A stretch of DNA of 64,000 bases, from positions 10,753,250 through 10,817,249 of the forward strand of contig OX459107.1 in NCBI GenBank assembly GCA_949775045.1, in the 5' to 3' direction. Shown here in pieces: positions 53,621 to 64,000 of the stretch. The stretch's first letter is position 1, and each line of letters begins with the position of its first letter. The notes below the pieces were generated by a model. It ran no database searches. It saw nothing but the letters and a program-made list of their open reading frames with translations, and was not told the origin of the DNA. A program made the position numbers and the translations under genes. This DNA comes from Metridium senile (lineage: Eukaryota > Cnidaria > Anthozoa > Actiniaria > Metridiidae).

Positions 53621-53790
53621 ATATTTTTATTTTATTTTTTTATTTTACAGATTTAGTACACACTATATATATAGCCATACATGGCGAACAAACAATAGGA
53701 CACGAAGTCCCCTACAAGGTTAATCCGCCAAACCCAACCCCAATAAGAAGAATATCCAACCCCATATATAGTCCCATAAGAAAAACACTA
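53621..53790 (-). mobile_element. LINE 3' UTR with A-rich tail
   Basis: Minus strand: TTAACCTTGTAGGGGACTTC, GTGTCCTATTGTTTGTTCGC, then an AAAATAAAAAAATAAAATA tail at 53622-53645 that directly abuts the coiled-coil coding text. It therefore interrupts the G2E3-like relic. Confidence 0.5.
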
Positions 53791-54900
53791 ATGATAATTA
53801 GAATAGTTATTATAAATAGTATTATGAATAGTAACTAGACGCATAACTGCGTGAACTCGGGCTTCATTACGATTATGTAATCATTTTCTTGGATTAGCTT
53901 GAGATGATTTGAAGCGAAAAAAAGTTATTTTTTTGGTCATCCTCCTTTTCTGTTTGGTCCGTTCCTTCAGTCCGTGATCCGCTTGCCTGTACTGCTTTTA
54001 CCTGGATATCGATGTTCGGTTCGTGCAGTGATACATGCGAGCTCAAAGACTGTCTAGAAACAGTGTTATTAAAGTTGTTCTTGCAAAATAAACGCAAGAA
54101 AAAGCAAGATAGATACTAGTCACTAAAGCAATTGGTGTTATATTTGAGGCGATTTAATTTAGGCTGTTGGATGTAGTTTTCAGAGAGGCTGATTTCAGCT
54201 GTTTTATATTTGTTGTTGTCTAGCTTGACCTTGAGGTTTAAAATCGGTCACGTTATCTGACATATTGTAAACAAAGAAATATTACTTTCATCGTTCAACT
54301 GCTAGATAATAGGTTGAAGCGATTAAGTTTAAACTTAAAAGTGTTGCGTATAAGTTTGTTGTTCTTTGCCGAGAAGCTAAGCGCTCTGCAATCGCCAATC
54401 AATCGCGGATCTGAAGCTTGTACGAGCTAATAGTATAGTCAATAAAATTAAACTATTGACAGATAAACTCGTTATTTTAATCAAAAATATAAAATAAATA
54501 ATTACAAGAAGCAAAATATTTACCCTAAACATCACTAAAGTATTATACTGTTGTTGTCTTCGCTTCTAGTGCGCTGTATCGTACTCTCTAAGAATGCTTA
54601 CAATACAGTTAAATATCCAGTAGTAACAGCTTCGTCCTTTGTAACTGGTTGTGAATCAATTCCATAGCATTATGAGTTTTAAGCAGGGACGATTTCTGGA
54701 TAAATTCCATCATAATAAGTTGGCTCGCTTATTTAGCCCGTAAATTGCATGATCTTTATTAAAATTCACAGTGACCGCTTTCCGAAAACATTCGACATAA
54801 ACTTAAGTGTAATTCTACTGCGAATCATGTGGAGTGAGCGCATAAAATATGAGAATATTCCACCTAGAAATCAATCCTTCGACGAATCAAATATCCATGT
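53791..54900. other. No firm gene
   Basis: A minus-strand open frame 54097-53894 (with SSHVSLHEPNIDIQVKAVQA and SRTEGTDQTEKEDD) has protein-like composition but no splice-flanked limits. Otherwise AT-rich. Confidence 0.35.
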
Positions 54901-54904
54901 GCTC

Positions 54905-54947
54905 CTATTGGCCAGTCTACGCATGCGCTGTGAGCATACGCATGCGC
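54905..54947. promoter_or_regulatory. CCAAT box plus two NRF-1-like sites
   Basis: CTATTGGCC (inverted CCAAT, 54906-54914) is followed by TACGCATGCGC at 54918-54928 and again at 54937-54947. Paired GCATGCGC palindromes are typical of NRF-1-driven promoters. It is the only such cluster in the window; no gene start is assigned to it. Confidence 0.45.
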
Positions 54948-55013
54948 GGTGACGACTAGACGGCGTTTTGCGACCCAAGGGAAAAAAAAAAAAACATTGA
55001 AGCCCATTTTAAG

Positions 55014-55041
55014 ACTCGGGTTTCCTTTGGAAAGCCCGAGT
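55014..55041. repeat. Hairpin at LINE 3' boundary
   Basis: ACTCGGGTTTCC TTT GGAAAGCCCGAGT, 12-13-bp arms with one mismatch, at the end of the 55-58 kb LINE. Confidence 0.6.
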
Positions 55042-55044
55042 AAT

Positions 55045-58000
55045 TATAAATATTAATTACAGGTAAATATTGAAAATTAAAGTATATTTATAAGATGTAT
55101 GTACAAAATTAGCACTGGCACTTAGTATACGTGTTAGTCTTGCGACATTTAGGGCAGATAAGTTTATACGTTCTAATATTATCTTGGTCAAAAACATTAT
55201 TTAACCTTAAAAAGAGAAAGGTCTTGAGTCTGTTTTTAAAAGTAGAAAGAGAATTGCTTAACTTAATATCGTTAGGTAAGGCATTCCACATATTAACAAT
55301 GCGAATAAAGTATGAATCTCGAAAGCTAGATGTTTTCGGGATACAAGTTTGCTTAAAATAAAGCCCTGAGGAAGAACGTCTAGTCTTGCCTTCCAACTGA
55401 CATATATAGGTAGATAGATTAACAGAGTAAATATCCGTTTTACACTTGAAAAAAAGACTAAGTCAAGGTATTCTAGCCAATAATTAATAGGTAATAAATT
55501 TAAACTGATGAGACGATCCCTATAACTTGCACTAGAATAATTGCATAGAAACTTTGTAGCTCTACGCTGAACAGACTCGATAGTTAAGATGTTTCTAATT
55601 ATTGATTGTGGTGCCCATAACTGACTACAATAACCTAAGTGTGATCTAATTAGAGCTAAGTATAAAGCCTTAAGGGCATTTCTGGGCATATGTTTAGAAC
55701 AGTTTCTTTTAAGGAAACCTAGCATTCTATTAGCTTTCGCTGCTATAGAGTCTATGTGATTGTTCCATGAAAGGTTACTTGTAATGCACACACCAAGATC
55801 TCTCTGTGTAGACACACTCTTTAGCTCTTTATCTTTATTTATGTAGTAGACTCCGTCAAAGCTGTGGCGTTTTCGAGAGATGCGAAGGTTTTTGCATTGC
55901 GTGGGCTGAAATCCAAGTTCGTTTTCAGTTGCCCAGTCGCTTAGTGCATCCAGATCTGATTGAAGGGCAGCGTAGTCTTCCAAAGAAGTAACGTGTTTGA
56001 AGCATTTCGAGTCATCGGCAAACATTGCAATGTTCGAGTGTTTTGTTACATTAGGTATGTCGTTGACATATATCAGGAACAATATGGGACCCAGTAAAGA
56101 CCCTTGAGGAACTCCAGACTTGACCAACGCCCAGGATGAGTGACAACCTTTTATAACGACACGCTGCATTCTTCCGGTAAGATAGTTTTTAAACCAGTGA
56201 AGAAGAGGTCCGCTGATTCCATGGTGTTGCAGTTTCCAGAGTAGCTTAGCATGACAGACTGAATCGAATGCTTTGGCGAAGTCCAGGTAAATGACATCGT
56301 TTTCAAGACCCTTGTCTAAGTCCGATGCTATGTTGTGAAAAACCTCAACGAGTTGACTTGCACAGTATCGTCCTTGTTGGAAACCATACTGGGTGGGGTG
56401 TAGATATTTTGAAACATGAGGTACTAATTTTAGAGCCACGCACTTTTCTTGGATTTTGGAGACAATCTGTAAAAGAGAGATAGGTCTATAATTCTCCACT
56501 TCAGTCCGTGGTCCTTTTTGTGAACAGGTGGGATATTAGCTTGCTTCCAATCAGATATGTAGATGCCAGTTCTTAAGGAAGTGTTAATGAAGACAGACAA
56601 AGAAGGAGATAAAGAATGAGCACAGTTTTTCAAGATGAACGCAGGGAGCTTATCTGGGCCGGTAGCTTTGGACGTGTTTAGGCTAGACATGATGGATAAC
56701 ACTTCTTCAGTGGTGACTTCAATAATCTCTAATACATTAGGGTTGTTCGTTGTTATTGGACCCGTGCTTGGTGGTATACAACACTTGTGATCTTTATAAA
56801 TAGATTTGAAGAAATCATTGAAGGAATTGGCACGCGCCATGTCGTCGGAGAAATGTATTCCTTTATACGAAATTTTGTCAGGTATTGGTTTCCTTTTGTT
56901 CTTGAATGAATAATAGGACCAAAAGCGCTTGGGATTGGTAAACGATTCGTTAGCAATGGTTTGTAGGTAGGCTTTCCTTTCTCGACGGATCCAGTTTTTG
57001 ATTGACTGCCTAAGTTCCCAGAATTTTTCTTTGAGTTGATCGCTTGATGATTTTTTAACCTTCTTTCTTTCTAATTGCTTTTGCAAGATCTTTACTAATC
57101 CAAGGTGGTTTGTTTGATTTACGTCGTGGAACTTAGGGAATGTGTGTGTCAACGGCAGTTAAAACAAGGCTACACCATTGTTGCCATGCCTCATTAAGCT
57201 CGTCTTGGGATTTGATCTCGTTTACACCGGAGCTTAGAGGTAACAAAGACAGTTCATTGTTCAAGGTATTGAAATCTGCATTTTTATAATCATAACATTG
57301 ATTATGTGTAGAGTCTTTGAGTTTAAGTGAGACGTTGATGTCAAAATATATTGGATAATGGTCAGATGGCAGGCCAACCTCAGCATAGGAAGGCCCAGAT
57401 TCAATAGAAGAGATAGCAAAAGGAACGTTGGTTAAAACAAGATCGAGAATGTTGCCAAGTCTTGTTTGTACATCTACTAATTGAAATAGATATAAATCCA
57501 TAATAAAGTCCGCAAATCCTTGTTCATCGCTAGTAATAGAGTTTGTGAAACCGGAGCCTTCGATCCAATTGATTCCAGGGTAATTCAAGTCTCCCACTAC
57601 GAATACAGCCCAGTATTTATCGAGGTGCAGTGTCTGCAAGAAGGTCTTGAATTGTAGGAGAAAATCTTTATCAGAAGGAGGGCGATAGCAGGTTATAAAC
57701 AGTGCAGTATGGTTAGAAAAAAGGTCGATTTCCAGCGCAATACATTCAAATGAGTCGAGAGAAGTTCCAATTTCTCTTGTAGTTAGGCAGGATTTGACTG
57801 CAATCATAACTCCACCGCCAACACGATCTCTTCTGTCCCTACGAAATATATTGTAGTCGGAAGGGAAAAGCTCCAAGTCAAATATCGAATCATTAAGCCA
57901 GGTTTCAGTTAGGCAAATTATATCAAGATCATACCCGTATGCAATGTCTTGTAGTAGTGTTATCTTGCTTTCAAAAGAGTCCCCGTCAGCTACGACCGCT

Positions 58001-58112
58001 TTCAAGCTCCTAACATTTTGGAGATAGCATCTAAGACAATTTGGTCCAGGATTTAAGCTGATCGCTGTGTCTCCACTTCTCACTAGTCGTTCAAGTTGGA
58101 AGCTTGCATAAC
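55045..58112 (-). mobile_element. Near full-length non-LTR retrotransposon (CR1/Jockey-like)
   Basis: In order: apurinic-type endonuclease (58083-57133: ISLNPGPN, CLTETWLND with catalytic E, ITCYRPPSDKD, FVVGDLNYPGINW, GLPSDHYPIYF); linker and N-terminal RT (57152-56430: WRQ-like helices, NTSKATGPDKLPAFILKN, IYISDWKQANIPPVHKK); RT core (56499 on: ENYRPISLLQIVSKIQEK, VIYLDFAKAFDSV, KSGVPQGSLLGPILFLIYVN, AMFADDSKCF with FADD); C-terminus to 55109 with SYFIRIVNMWNALPNDIKLS and a terminal Cys-rich ICPKCRKTNTYTKCQC. A stop at the EN/linker join and frameshifts near 57070, 56500, 55460 and 55395 inactivate it; the domains are otherwise complete. The frame is open upstream (YASFQLERLVRSGD) until it meets the BEL/Pao LTR at 58113. 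Confidence 0.85.
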
Positions 58113-58400
58113 TGTTGGAATAATAGCTGTTATTTACGAGTAAACGAATGTGGTTCTTGGCCTGCTTTATTACTATATGACTGATATACTAACTCTAATC
58201 ATACATGTAAATCAATACCCTAAAACGTGTTTACAATCACGTGTTGTGACGTCACTGATAGACTGTCTAAATTGTACATAACACTCCCGAGGGTTATTAC
58301 CTGAAGGTAATAAATCAATATAAAATAATCAATAAACGTTCGTTAAAATTGTCATCATGTTGACTTGATTTCAGGATCAAATAATTACCTTATATTCTTC
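58113..58400 (-). mobile_element. BEL/Pao 3' LTR (approximate)
   Basis: TGTTGGAATAATAGC begins at 58113 on plus, so on the element's strand the LTR ends in ...CCAACA, and it abuts LINE coding sequence. The other LTR edge lies somewhere in 58370-58410, next to a purine run on the minus strand (GAGAAGAAGAAGAATATAAGG). It contains a CRE-like TGACGTCA at 58248-58255. The partner LTR is outside the window, so the limits are inferred. Confidence 0.5.
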
Positions 58401-58565
58401 TTCTTCTCAATGTTCAGTTCAATTACAATGTATTTTGTTATCTACGATGTCCATTCTAAATATTAATCACAATTTTATATATGAATCAGAGCTCTAAATG
58501 CGTAAAACAGTAACAATCGATAAAATGTTCCTTTTGCGTTGTTGAACTAAAACTTAGTTCAAAGT

Positions 58566-61500
58566 TCACTGAGCACAATGTACTTCTAGTGGTACAAGAT
58601 GTTGTACAGGTCTTCTTAACAGCGTTGTTTTCCTTGTTTTTTCTCCCCCTAATACCTTGATGGTTGCTGCCCTGACTTTGTCATCTTTGCCTTTTAGAAG
58701 TTGTTCAATCTTTGCTACCTTCCACCAGGCTCGGGCTGGAGTGTCTTCCTTTAATAACACTATATCTCCTTCTGCTATGGCGAGAGACTTGTCTGTGCCT
58801 TTCTTGCTGCTGACTTCTAACAGGCTTGTAAGGTATTCTTTTTTCCATCGTTGAACTACTCCCTCTAGGAGACGATAATGATACTTAGCCCTCCTTGTTA
58901 AGCTCTGGTATGTACTGATGATTTCGCTTTGCCTTTGCGACGGCGTTCGACCAATCTGTCGTCCATAGATAAGATCAGATGGTGTCAGTGGCTGTGTAAT
59001 TCCATTCTTATCGTCATAAATGTAAGTCAATGGACGGTTGTTGATGGTTGTTTCTACTTCTACTAACAATGTTCTCAACTCTTCAAAGTTGAGGGAAGAT
59101 CTTCCAATGCACTTCTTCAGGCATCGTTTAGTGCTCCGCACTAGACGCTCCCAGAATCCTCCCCACCAGGGTGCCTTCCCTACGATGAACTTCCATGTGA
59201 CGCTGTTGTTAGTGAGGTAATCTTGTACTTCTCGTGAACGTATGATCTGTTTGACTTCTGATGATGCTGATCTAAAGGTTTTCGCGTTATCAGTTAGCAT
59301 CTCGATAGGTAAACCTCTTCTACTGGTGAAACGTCTGAACGCTTGTAGGAATGACTTGACTGTCAGGCGATCTGTAAGCTCTAGATGGACAGCTCGAGTT
59401 GAGGCACAAGTAAAAAGACAGCAGTACGCCTTCTTTGATTCTTTTGTTGATTCACTTCGCACGTACAATGGTCCCGCAAAGTCGATACCTGTGTATGAGA
59501 ACGGCGGGGCTTCGCTTACTCTAATGTCTGGCAGATCTGGCATCGGTGGTGAGCTGTAAGGCCTGCCATCGTATCTTCGGCAAATGACGCACTTCGTTGT
59601 TATTCTTTTAACTGCTTCTCTTCCCTTGACGATCCAATGGGTCTGTCTAATGGTATTCAATGTCTCTCTGATTCCATTGTGGTGTACACTCTCATGTCGT
59701 TCCTTAATCAGAAATACTGTGTATGGATGACGGGAAGGCATCAGAATTGGATGTTTTGTTTCTTGTGTCACTGTTGACTGTTCAATGCGACCTTGACAAC
59801 GTATGAGACCTTCATCATCCATCAACAGGTTCAGTTGATTATATCTGTGAGATTCTCTAGTCTTCTGGTTGATGAGCGCTTGGTACTCGTCGTCAAATGA
59901 GCTTCTCTGTATGTTTCTAGTCCATACCTTGTCTGCTAACTGTAGATCGTCTGCTGATAGGCTCTTTTGGTTGTCTTTACGCCGCAGTAGATTGATGAAC
60001 TTGAAGACGAGGGCTGTTACTCTCAGGAGCTTTCTTCTAGAGCTGAAACGGTTAATGTCAAGTATCTCTTGTATCTTGACTGTGTCTTGTTGTTGTACTT
60101 GAGTTATCAGCGCATGAGTAACGACTGGAATGTGTTTCACTATTTCTTCCTCAGATTTGTCGTCGTGTACCGTTGGCATGTCAGGCCACTCCTCCTTTTC
60201 TCCTTTGAGGAAACTTGGCCCATTCCACCACAATGTGCTATCCTTTAATTCCCTTCCGGAACAAGAACGAGAAGGAATGTCAGCTGGGTTTTGAGTTCCC
60301 GGACAGAACCTCCAATTTTCTTTGTTGGTAGACTTACGTATCTCACTGACGCGATGCTGGACGTATTGCTTCCAAGGTTTGCTGTTCTTGATCCAGCATA
60401 GTGTAGTGTACGAATCAGTCCAGTAGTACTCTGCTGTACCTTCTTCTGATACTCCTGCGTCTCTCACCGCGACGATTAACTTCGACAGTAGGTGAGCACC
60501 TAAAAGCTCTAAACGTGGAATTGTTTGTTTCTTTATTGGTGCTACTCTTGTCTTAGATGCTACTAGTTGTACATCAATCTCTCCGTCTTCGTAGTAGATA
60601 AGTACATAGACGACAGCTGCGTAAGCTTTCTCTGACGCGTCGCTGAAACCATGGATTTCTTTAAGGGCGACTTTCTTTCCTTGCACGAAGTAGCAGCGTG
60701 GTACCTTTATCTCTGCTAGTGTGTTGATTTCATCGACGAATTTATGCCATTGACTCAACAACTCTCCTTCTAGAGGCTCATCCCACTCTACTTTTCCTTG
60801 CTTACATATATCCTGAAAGGATAATTTTAATTTCACTATGAACGGGCTGATAAGTCCTAACGGATCGAACATCTTTGCTGAGATGCGGAGTAGGGACCTT
60901 TTTGTCGCTGGCAAGGTTGTAACGTAGGATATGAGTCCCGAGAAGTCGAAACGGAACAGGTCATTCTCAACGTCCCACCTGAGTCCAAGTATCTTTGTTT
61001 CAGTGATGTCGTCCGGTTCTTTGTCTACTAGGCTTTCTATCTCTGTAGTCTTGCCGGTCTTTTGCTCTGACTCACTGTACGATTTTATCCTTTGGCGAAG
61101 TTCTGTTGAACTTGTGTTCCACTTTCGCAGATTGAAACCGCCTTCTTTCATGATCTGCTTTGACTTGACGTAGATGTCAAAGGCTGATTCGACGTCGTTG
61201 GAACCTGCAGTGAAATCATCTACATACAATGATTGTGACAATAGGTTGGCGGTTATTGGTTCTGTAACCTTGTAATTCTCCAAGTGACGTTGAATGGTGC
61301 TGTTCAAAATGGCGGGACTGGATGTCAATCCGAACACGAGCCGGCAGAAGCGATATTGCACAATTCTCGATGAATCATTCATCACATCTTCATACCAGAG
61401 GAATCTTAAAAGATCTCTGTCCGTCTCACTTACACTAATTTGATGGAAGGCCTTTTCTATATCGCCTGTCAGCGGAACGGAATAGCTTCTGAATTTCGCC

Positions 61501-63296
61501 AGAATGTTAAACACATGTGGTGTCAAGTTCGGACATTTGTCTAGCAGATCGTTAAATGAACTCTCGTCGTTATTTTTTCTTGCTGAGCCGTCGAATACGA
61601 TGCGTAATTTAGTGGTCGTTCTATCCTGCCTAATGACGCCGTGATGCGGTAGATAGTGCACCTTTCCATCAATTACTTCACTGTCAACGTCGATTCTTTC
61701 AATTATACCAGAGTCTAATTGTTCTTTAATAACGTTGTCGTAGGCAATGGCTAATTCCTTATCCTTCTTTAGGCGTTTTCCTAACGATCGTAATCGATTT
61801 AGACTTAGTTGATAATGACTAGGTACAGGTACATCGGTTGAATTCACTAACGGTAATTGAATCTCATAACGCTCTCCGTCAAATATAATCCTGTCGGTAA
61901 ACTCCTCTTGATCAGCTTGTGACTTGTTTTCTTGTATGTCGATACTTTCTGTGTTAAAGAATGCTTCAAGTGTTTCCGATAATTTGTCGTTACTTGATTC
62001 GCCAATTTCAGACTCGATGACAAGATTAGTATTGGTCAAACTTTCGTTTGTTTGATCCTTCGACTGTCCGACAACACCTGATATTATCCAGCCGAGTGTA
62101 CTCTCAACAGCTACTGGTCCACTGTTACCCTTGACAACGTTCCCGGTCATGAATTGCCAATAGTAATCCGATCCTATCAATATGTCGATAGTGTCATTGT
62201 TCTCAATGTCAACATTATCCGCTAACTCTAAAAATCGTAAGTGGTCATAGTGTTGAACGTCAACCTTGGATGATACATTTGAGCAAATGACTGGAAACGT
62301 TAAAGCCTTAATGTTCACAGCGTTTTTTTCGTCCTTGCTAATACTCAATTCTACAAGATCACACTTCCGTTTCGTATATCCCTTATCTCCGAAGGTATTC
62401 AGGTTTAGTGTTTCTGATCTCACAGTAGGAGCCTTCAACTTCTTTCTTAAACCTTCAGTAACGTATGACCTTTGACTCCCGCTGTCAAACAAAATTCTAG
62501 CTTGTACACACTGACGTTCTCTAGGTGAATTTACAACTGCTTTCGCTGTTTGAAGTACAACACACAATTTTGAATTAGCAACGTTTGTAGTTGTGTTTGT
62601 TGATATGTCATCGTTGTTTGCTTTAACAAAGTTCTTTTGCGTATCTTGATTACAAATGGCATGGTGGTGCTTTTTGGAACATACACGGCAACTACGAGAT
62701 CTACGGCAATTGGACATACGATGACCTGACTTTAGACATAGAAAACAACGATTCTCCTCTCGCAATATTTTCATTCGGCAGCTAACATCTTTAACGTTAT
62801 CGCATTCTGCGGAATAATGCTCTCCTTTACAAAATGCACAAACTTGAGGTAATTGAACGTGTTTGTCCTTGACAAATAACGCTGAAGCGCTTGGTTGGAA
62901 CGCTTTCCTTAGATTGGGTTGTTGACTCTTACATTCCTCCTTAATCCTTAACGATTCACTCATTCCTCTGGCTTCTACTTCTTTGCGTATCACTTCTAAA
63001 ACTTTGTTTATGTCCCAGATTTCTCTTGCCGTCACTCGAGCTACTTGCAACGCAATCTCGCGCGGTATTCTGGACATAATGATAGGAATGAGCAAACTAC
63101 CACACTTCTCGGAATCGACCCCCAAGGAATTCAGACCCCTCACATGGACATTTATCTTGTCGTAAACATATTTTAGTTGAGAAACTTTCTCGTTGCATGA
63201 AGGTAGTTTTAAGAGTTCGTCCATATGCGCGCTGACTAGTTGTTGCTTGTTTCCATATCGTTGTTTTAAAATGTCTACCGCGGGTTGATAGTTCAA
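58566..63296 (-). CDS. BEL/Pao gag-pol polyprotein, 1576 codons open
   Basis: One uninterrupted frame. Residue positions: zinc knuckles 153-165, 184-197 and a further Cys/His cluster to 215; aspartic protease LFDSGSQRS (D271); RT about 560-740 with motif A LTGDIEKAFHQI (D612), LVFGLTSSPAILN and motif C SLYVDDFTAG (691-694); RNase H with FSDAS (D885), RLELLGA and NPADIPSR; integrase zinc-binding HESVHHNG and CVICRR (about 1201-1239); integrase core GIDFAGP (D1272), LTDNAKTF (D1336), WWGGFWERLV (E1383); and a C-terminal DUF5641-like region (1460-1570). All expected catalytic residues are present. It is an LTR retrotransposon polyprotein acting in cytoplasmic particles and at nuclear integration. 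The ATG at 63296 is inside gag: the frame is disconnected from the upstream gag start by two frameshifts. Confidence 0.9.
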   Translation of the reverse strand: MNYQPAVDILKQRYGNKQQLVSAHMDELLKLPSCNEKVSQLKYVYDKINVHVRGLNSLGVDSEKCGSLLIPIIMSRIPREIALQVARVTAREIWDINKVLEVIRKEVEARGMSESLRIKEECKSQQPNLRKAFQPSASALFVKDKHVQLPQVCAFCKGEHYSAECDNVKDVSCRMKILREENRCFLCLKSGHRMSNCRRSRSCRVCSKKHHHAICNQDTQKNFVKANNDDISTNTTTNVANSKLCVVLQTAKAVVNSPRERQCVQARILFDSGSQRSYVTEGLRKKLKAPTVRSETLNLNTFGDKGYTKRKCDLVELSISKDEKNAVNIKALTFPVICSNVSSKVDVQHYDHLRFLELADNVDIENNDTIDILIGSDYYWQFMTGNVVKGNSGPVAVESTLGWIISGVVGQSKDQTNESLTNTNLVIESEIGESSNDKLSETLEAFFNTESIDIQENKSQADQEEFTDRIIFDGERYEIQLPLVNSTDVPVPSHYQLSLNRLRSLGKRLKKDKELAIAYDNVIKEQLDSGIIERIDVDSEVIDGKVHYLPHHGVIRQDRTTTKLRIVFDGSARKNNDESSFNDLLDKCPNLTPHVFNILAKFRSYSVPLTGDIEKAFHQISVSETDRDLLRFLWYEDVMNDSSRIVQYRFCRLVFGLTSSPAILNSTIQRHLENYKVTEPITANLLSQSLYVDDFTAGSNDVESAFDIYVKSKQIMKEGGFNLRKWNTSSTELRQRIKSYSESEQKTGKTTEIESLVDKEPDDITETKILGLRWDVENDLFRFDFSGLISYVTTLPATKRSLLRISAKMFDPLGLISPFIVKLKLSFQDICKQGKVEWDEPLEGELLSQWHKFVDEINTLAEIKVPRCYFVQGKKVALKEIHGFSDASEKAYAAVVYVLIYYEDGEIDVQLVASKTRVAPIKKQTIPRLELLGAHLLSKLIVAVRDAGVSEEGTAEYYWTDSYTTLCWIKNSKPWKQYVQHRVSEIRKSTNKENWRFCPGTQNPADIPSRSCSGRELKDSTLWWNGPSFLKGEKEEWPDMPTVHDDKSEEEIVKHIPVVTHALITQVQQQDTVKIQEILDINRFSSRRKLLRVTALVFKFINLLRRKDNQKSLSADDLQLADKVWTRNIQRSSFDDEYQALINQKTRESHRYNQLNLLMDDEGLIRCQGRIEQSTVTQETKHPILMPSRHPYTVFLIKERHESVHHNGIRETLNTIRQTHWIVKGREAVKRITTKCVICRRYDGRPYSSPPMPDLPDIRVSEAPPFSYTGIDFAGPLYVRSESTKESKKAYCCLFTCASTRAVHLELTDRLTVKSFLQAFRRFTSRRGLPIEMLTDNAKTFRSASSEVKQIIRSREVQDYLTNNSVTWKFIVGKAPWWGGFWERLVRSTKRCLKKCIGRSSLNFEELRTLLVEVETTINNRPLTYIYDDKNGITQPLTPSDLIYGRQIGRTPSQRQSEIISTYQSLTRRAKYHYRLLEGVVQRWKKEYLTSLLEVSSKKGTDKSLAIAEGDIVLLKEDTPARAWWKVAKIEQLLKGKDDKVRAATIKVLGGEKTRKTTLLRRPVQHLVPLEVHCAQ

Positions 63297-63501
63297 TTCT
63301 GTTACTGGTAATCCTTCAATCGCACGCGAAGCCTCCCCTTCAATACATGATTTTAGATAGCTAAACTTGTCTACGGTGGATAACGATGCATTGTTATGGA
63401 TAGAACTTTCAAATATATCGGGGCAAAACTCGTCACTTCTCCCTTGAACTTAGGCAGAGTTAATTTAGGTAATCTAACCTTGGGTGGCGTGGCTTGACCA
63501 T

Positions 63502-63963
63502 TTACAACGTTGATCCCCCCCCACTATTTATAGTAGAATTGGAAGAATTTACCTCGTTTGACGTTTCATCGGTGATTTCAACTTGATTAGGTACGCTTAC
63601 CGATGACGATGACTCTTCTTCTCCTTGAATTTGTTCCGTGTTGTCCTGTTTCACGCTTGATGTATTAGCCAACACGAAACCATCGATTCTACTTATCACT
63701 TCGTTCAGCTGCTGTTCTAGATCACTAGAATCCAGTACCTCTTTTTCAACGTCTTCTATTTCGACATGTTCTACAATACGCTCGTCCAGCTTCACTATGA
63801 TGTTAATACGTTTCGATAAGACCTCTCTTAGTTCTTTGATCTTGGGTACTCCCTGTGCATCCCCACTCTCTACGATTGCTTGGACTTCGTTCACGATCTT
63901 TGTGGAGAATCCACGGTGTACGGCTCGCTGAGCCTTTAACCTTCTCACGTCAATATCGGCCAT
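63502..63963 (-). pseudogene. BEL/Pao gag N-terminus (DUF1759-type), frameshifted
   Basis: Starts MADIDVRRLKAQRAVHRGF and continues with a helical region (IVNEVQAIVESGD, VLSKRINIIVKLDERIVEH) typical of the capsid-proximal part of BEL/Pao gag, then a Ser/Asn-rich linker. It stops at 63502-63504 just after a G8 run (about 63520-63527) that shifts the frame. A second shift near 63430 leads into the frame of the 1576-codon pol. Both lie within about 100 bp, and no other break is visible in the element. These could be genuine mutations, programmed shifts or homopolymer sequencing errors. The element's 5' LTR lies beyond the window end. Confidence 0.75.
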
Positions 63964-64000
63964 TAGTCCGGTGGATAAGCTGGGTAATTGTGCACTTGAT

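Noticed and set aside
58657..63165. Plus-strand ORFs across the BEL/Pao element
   Set aside because: Shadows of the pol reading frame.

Overview
The window is eukaryotic and AT-rich. Coding pieces are broken up by introns with canonical GT/AG sites, and most recognisable protein sequence comes from many kinds of transposable element: BEL/Pao LTR, several non-LTR clades, a Penelope-like element, PIF/Harbinger, ISL2EU-like, Crypton-type recombinases and several MITE families. Several non-transposon fragments belong to multicopy gene families that I associate from memory with cnidarians, especially sea anemones and corals: G2E3/HECT-like genes, a family with HEEADTR and GDGGAVGLTENP motifs, and an SDNAGCYH/GKDICDR family. 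An anthozoan cnidarian is my best guess. It is an inference, not a demonstrated identification. No rRNA, CRISPR array or bacterial operon was seen.

Layout. 0-5 kb: gene relics on the minus strand, a broken PIF/Harbinger transposase, and the first copy of a hairpin-bearing MITE. 5.5-8.9 kb (minus): a coherent but unrecognised multi-exon gene in which the internal exons are symmetric (phase 1-1) and one 78-bp exon is present three times. 10.4-11.8 kb (minus): a G2E3-like gene fragment whose first exon encodes a zinc ribbon. 12.8-17.2 kb: a non-LTR retrotransposon cut in two by a 3.7-kb TIR element that carries a 104-bp satellite. 17.3-23.1 kb (minus): a family-A gene cut in two by a 4.1-kb foldback element with about 1-kb inverted arms and a TTAA duplication. 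23.1-25.3 kb: Penelope-like element, two 3' ends of one LINE, a 426-bp (TTA)n tract and a 22-bp minisatellite. 25.5-30.6 kb: relics (Myb-like exon, Crypton recombinase, family A, G2E3-like). 30.8-36 kb (minus): the best non-transposon gene candidate, an 835-codon open exon encoding a DDE-like core and a C2H2 finger, with upstream exons. 36-43 kb: relics and LINE fragments, plus a tRNA-Glu-like sequence. 42.8-45.2 kb: a TATA-driven intact 197-codon ORF divergent from an ISL2EU-type transposase that has one visible frameshift. 45.5-51.1 kb: MITEs, a segmental duplication, a second Crypton fragment, an RT-deleted LINE, and family-A and HECT relics. 51.2-52.5 kb: a non-LTR RT with an intact catalytic core. 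52.8-53.6 kb: another G2E3-like relic. 55.0-58.1 kb: a nearly full-length LINE, invaded at its 5' end by the BEL/Pao element that fills 58.1-64 kb.

The window reads as a transposon graveyard with nested insertions. Host-like gene families are present mostly as broken copies. The points most worth following are the paired-arm changes in the hairpin MITE, the TTAA foldback inside a gene whose frame continues across the empty site, the symmetric-exon gene, and the DDE-like gene at 31-34.5 kb.
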